Positions 42,197 to 44,325 of a stretch of 44,325 nt of DNA are shown here, piece by piece. Position numbers and translations under genes: made by a program. The notes beneath the pieces were generated by a model. The model saw only the letters and a list, made by a program, of their open reading frames with translations. It was not told where the DNA came from and ran no database searches. Within the stretch, counting starts at the first letter, position 1. Each line of letters opens with the position of its first letter. Origin of the DNA: Acanthamoeba lenticulata (taxonomy: Eukaryota > Discosea > Longamoebia > Acanthamoebidae); assembly GCA_002179805.1 (NCBI GenBank), contig NAVB01002131.1, forward strand, positions 1 to 44,325, read 5' to 3'.

Positions 42197-43516
42197 ATGA
42201 AGTACCTCGCCCTTCTGGCCATCTTCGCGGCCATCTTCTGCGCCTCGGCCTATGCCGACTGCAACGTCAACATCAAGCAGACCCTCGGCAGCGCCTGGCA
42301 GCAGGACGGCAAGAACCTGTCCCAGTGGAATGTCGCCATCACGGCCGGCTCTGAAGCCGTCAAGTCGCTCGAGCTTACCATCACCGGCGCCACCATCAAC
42401 CAACTCTGGGAGCTGACCAACAAGTCCAACGGCGTCTTCGCCCTGCCCGACTACCGCCTCCAGAACGGCGGCATCCCGGCCGGCCAGACCCACCAGTTCG
42501 GTTACATCTGGCAGTCTGCCTCGCAGGCCACCATCACCGTCTCCGCCATCAACTGCGGTGCCGCTGCCTCGGCTTCGCCTGCCGCGCCCTCGCCTTCTGC
42601 CTCTGCCGCCCCGGCCAGCCCGAGCGCCTCGCCCGCCGCGCCGTCGCCCTCGCCGTCGACCGTCGTCTCCACCCCTCAGCCCAGCTCGGCTCCTGCCGGC
42701 TGCAGCGTGAAGGTGGCCCAGACCACGCGCACGAGCCAGGACGGCTCGTGGACCACCGGTGACTTCAAGTTCCAGATCTACGACCTCGTCTTCACCAACA
42801 ACGGCAACCAGCCCGCCACCGGCATCCAGTTCAATGTGGCCCTCAACGCCAACCAGGATATCTACCAGTTCTGGAACGTCGAGCGCCAGTCGGCCAACAG
42901 CAACGCCTTCAACGTGCCCACCTCGTGGGGTCCGCTCCAGGTCGGCGCCACCCTCGGTGCTGGCTACATCGTCCGCTCGCCCGTTTCAGCCGGCAACATC
43001 GCCGCGCCCGCTGTGACCATCACCTACACCACTTGCTCTGGCTCGTCCACTGCTGCGCCCTCGCCCTCGCCCTCGGCCCCGGCCAGCCCGAGCGCCTCGC
43101 CCGCTGCTCCCTCGGCCTCGCCGTCTGCCAACCCGACCATCGTCGCCACGCCTCAGCCCAGCTCGGCCAACGGCTGCAGCGCCAGCGTGAGCATCGTCGC
43201 CCGCTCGGCCGCCTCGGGTGGCGTGTGGACCGACAACGGCAACACGTTCCAGATCTTTGACATCTCGCTCCAGAACAAGGGCCAGCGCGCCATCAACGGC
43301 GGTGTGTTCACCTTTGGCCTCCAGTCCGGCGCCAGCATCAGCCAGTTCTGGGAGCTCAGCCGCCAGGGCAGCTCGAGCAACGCCTTCAACGTGGCCTTCA
43401 ACTACGGCGCCCTCCAGGCCGGCGCCAGCCAGGGCTCCGGCATCATCGTCCAGCTGGCCGGCTCGACCGCCGCCGCTGTGCCCAGCGTCACCCTCAGCTC
43501 GCTCGCCTGCCAGTAG
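42197..43516 (+). CDS. Luke-type cyst-wall lectin with three CBM49 cellulose-binding domains
   Basis: Secreted cellulose-binding protein of 439 residues, intronless. Signal peptide MKYLALLAIFAAIFCASAYA (1-20). Three beta-jelly-roll CBM49-like domains at about 21-115, 168-276 and 328-439, each with a QFW/QLWEL core, the N-x-(A)F-(N)V(P) strand, and a final aromatic or polar sheet. Two Ser/Pro/Ala linkers (ASPAAPSPSASAAPASPSAS and a near-copy) connect them. In Acanthamoeba, Luke lectins with two or three such domains are abundant in the cyst wall and bind cellulose. Expression is expected to rise at encystation. Domain 1 is the most divergent, with domains 2 and 3 closer to each other. Strong support for the organism assignment. 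Confidence 0.93.
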   Translation: MKYLALLAIFAAIFCASAYADCNVNIKQTLGSAWQQDGKNLSQWNVAITAGSEAVKSLELTITGATINQLWELTNKSNGVFALPDYRLQNGGIPAGQTHQFGYIWQSASQATITVSAINCGAAASASPAAPSPSASAAPASPSASPAAPSPSPSTVVSTPQPSSAPAGCSVKVAQTTRTSQDGSWTTGDFKFQIYDLVFTNNGNQPATGIQFNVALNANQDIYQFWNVERQSANSNAFNVPTSWGPLQVGATLGAGYIVRSPVSAGNIAAPAVTITYTTCSGSSTAAPSPSPSAPASPSASPAAPSASPSANPTIVATPQPSSANGCSASVSIVARSAASGGVWTDNGNTFQIFDISLQNKGQRAINGGVFTFGLQSGASISQFWELSRQGSSSNAFNVAFNYGALQAGASQGSGIIVQLAGSTAAAVPSVTLSSLACQ

Positions 43517-43662
43517 AGAGAGCAGATAGCTGCTCCCTCCTGCTTCTTCTTCTTCTTCTTTCACTCTCGGGATGAACAGTCATCTCTACACGACGAGGAG
43601 ATAGCCTCCTTCAACCAATAAATACTTGACTTGACACTTGATACAACACTTAACGTCGTGCT

Positions 43663-44325
43663 TCACCTTGAAGATGGTGGTCGGCCGGCAAAGGCGTGGG
43701 CGTAGACACGGTCGCGGGTGATGTGAAGGACGGTATCCAACATGTGCGCCATCGACGCAAAGTGGCGGTCGTAGACCTCGGCGAGCCGCGTGCGCATGCG
43801 CGCCAACGTCTCGTCGTCGATCCGCGCCAGCAGCTCTGGAATGTGCCGCCACTCGCTCTGCGGGACCTGCACCACCCACACCACGAAGGGCCGTAAGGAC
43901 GAGGCTCATGGGGAGGAACGTGAGGACGTCCTCCTTGAGGAGAAGACGTACGAAGAGGGCGATCTCGTCCCAGCGCACGACCTCGGAGAAGGGCAAGGCG
44001 TAGTTGTCGGCCAGGATCACCGGCACGGCGTTGGCCCGCATGGCCTCGGTCAAGCGGTACGAATGCAACCCATTGCCCTGCGCGGTCACACCACAAATAC
44101 ACATACACACATACACTCGAGTGAGGGGCGTGGGTGCGCCATACACCACGGGCGAAGGCGGGCACGCGGGACCTGCATGATGAGCGCAAACTTGGTGTGG
44201 AGCATGAGGTCGTCGTAGGCCCATCGCACATCGCCCGAGTGCACGGTGACGATCCCGCGTGATGGGCTGTGCAAGCCGGCCCTCACCTCTCTCCTCAGGT
44301 TATGTCTTTATTTATTTACAATTTT
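43663..44325 (-). CDS. Exostosin-family (GT47) glycosyltransferase, 3' part
   Basis: C-terminal portion of a GT47-type glycosyltransferase; the gene continues beyond the right edge. Visible exons: 43663-43866, 43952-44077 and 44173-44266, with an intron running to the edge. Motifs: WAYDDLMLHTKFALIMQ, GNGLHSYRLTEAMRANAVPVIL, ALPFSEVVRWDEIALF (the conserved xLPFxEVixW block of exostosins) and the helical tail ASMAHMLDTVLHITRDRVYA. These enzymes transfer GlcA, GlcNAc, Xyl or Gal in the Golgi. Convergent with the Luke-lectin gene (147 bp between stops). Any signal anchor would lie outside the window. Substrate unknown. Confidence 0.85.

Noticed and set aside
43041..43150. Tandem Ser/Pro/Ala DNA repeats in the lectin gene suggesting a minisatellite or mobile element
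   Set aside because: They are in-frame linkers between CBM49 domains, typical of this lectin family.
1..44325. CRISPR arrays, insertion sequences, integrase or transposase genes
   Set aside because: None seen on either strand; repeats present are coding or intronic microsatellites.

Overview
This window is nuclear DNA of a free-living amoebozoan, most probably Acanthamoeba. It is GC-rich and gene-dense, with genes on both strands and many introns of about 50-200 bp. A three-domain cellulose-binding lectin of the Luke cyst-wall type (42197-43516) is the most specific pointer. The mix of SMP, RasGAP, coactosin, UBR, SERF, SUMO and COX11 genes and Pol III tRNAs confirms a eukaryote. I found no transposon, CRISPR array or prokaryotic operon. 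Gene models were spliced by hand by following reading frame and homology across GT-AG introns (three look like GC-AG). Exon edges may be off by a base where I counted by eye.

Left part (1-10.5 kb), mostly minus strand: the 5' portion of a RasGAP protein with C-terminal SAM domains (runs off the left edge); an AT-rich island with tRNA-Asp and tRNA-Lys; a compact AlkB-like dioxygenase; and a ~1530-residue membrane-contact-site lipid-transfer protein (N-terminal transmembrane anchor, two PH domains broken by low-complexity inserts, an SMP domain, and an unexpected C-terminal SnoaL/NTF2-like domain).

Centre (10.5-31 kb): a membrane-anchored tyrosine phosphatase, coactosin, COX11, SERF, a five-TM tweety-like membrane protein, a 19-exon UBR-type E3 ubiquitin ligase, a class IV aminotransferase, a small membrane protein, a SUMO-like modifier, and a mitochondrial HslU ATPase.

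Right part (31-44.3 kb): a two-TM hypothetical protein, an F-box/RasGAP fusion, a large disordered protein with SRSRSRIQR-type repeats, a small basic protein, a WRKY/FLYWCH-like zinc-finger protein with an E2F-like promoter cluster, a zinc alcohol dehydrogenase, an F-box/ankyrin protein with GCPW repeats of the kind also common in amoeba giant viruses, the Luke-type lectin, and the 3' part of an exostosin-family glycosyltransferase.

The genes do not form one pathway. Recurring themes are ubiquitin/SUMO signalling (UBR ligase, two F-box proteins, SUMO), Ras-GAP signalling (two unrelated architectures), mitochondrial biogenesis and proteostasis (COX11, HslU), and cyst-wall or surface glycobiology (Luke lectin, exostosin). 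The most unusual items are the SMP-SnoaL fusion, the F-box-RasGAP fusion, an altered HslU pore loop (GFHG instead of GYVG), and GC-AG introns.
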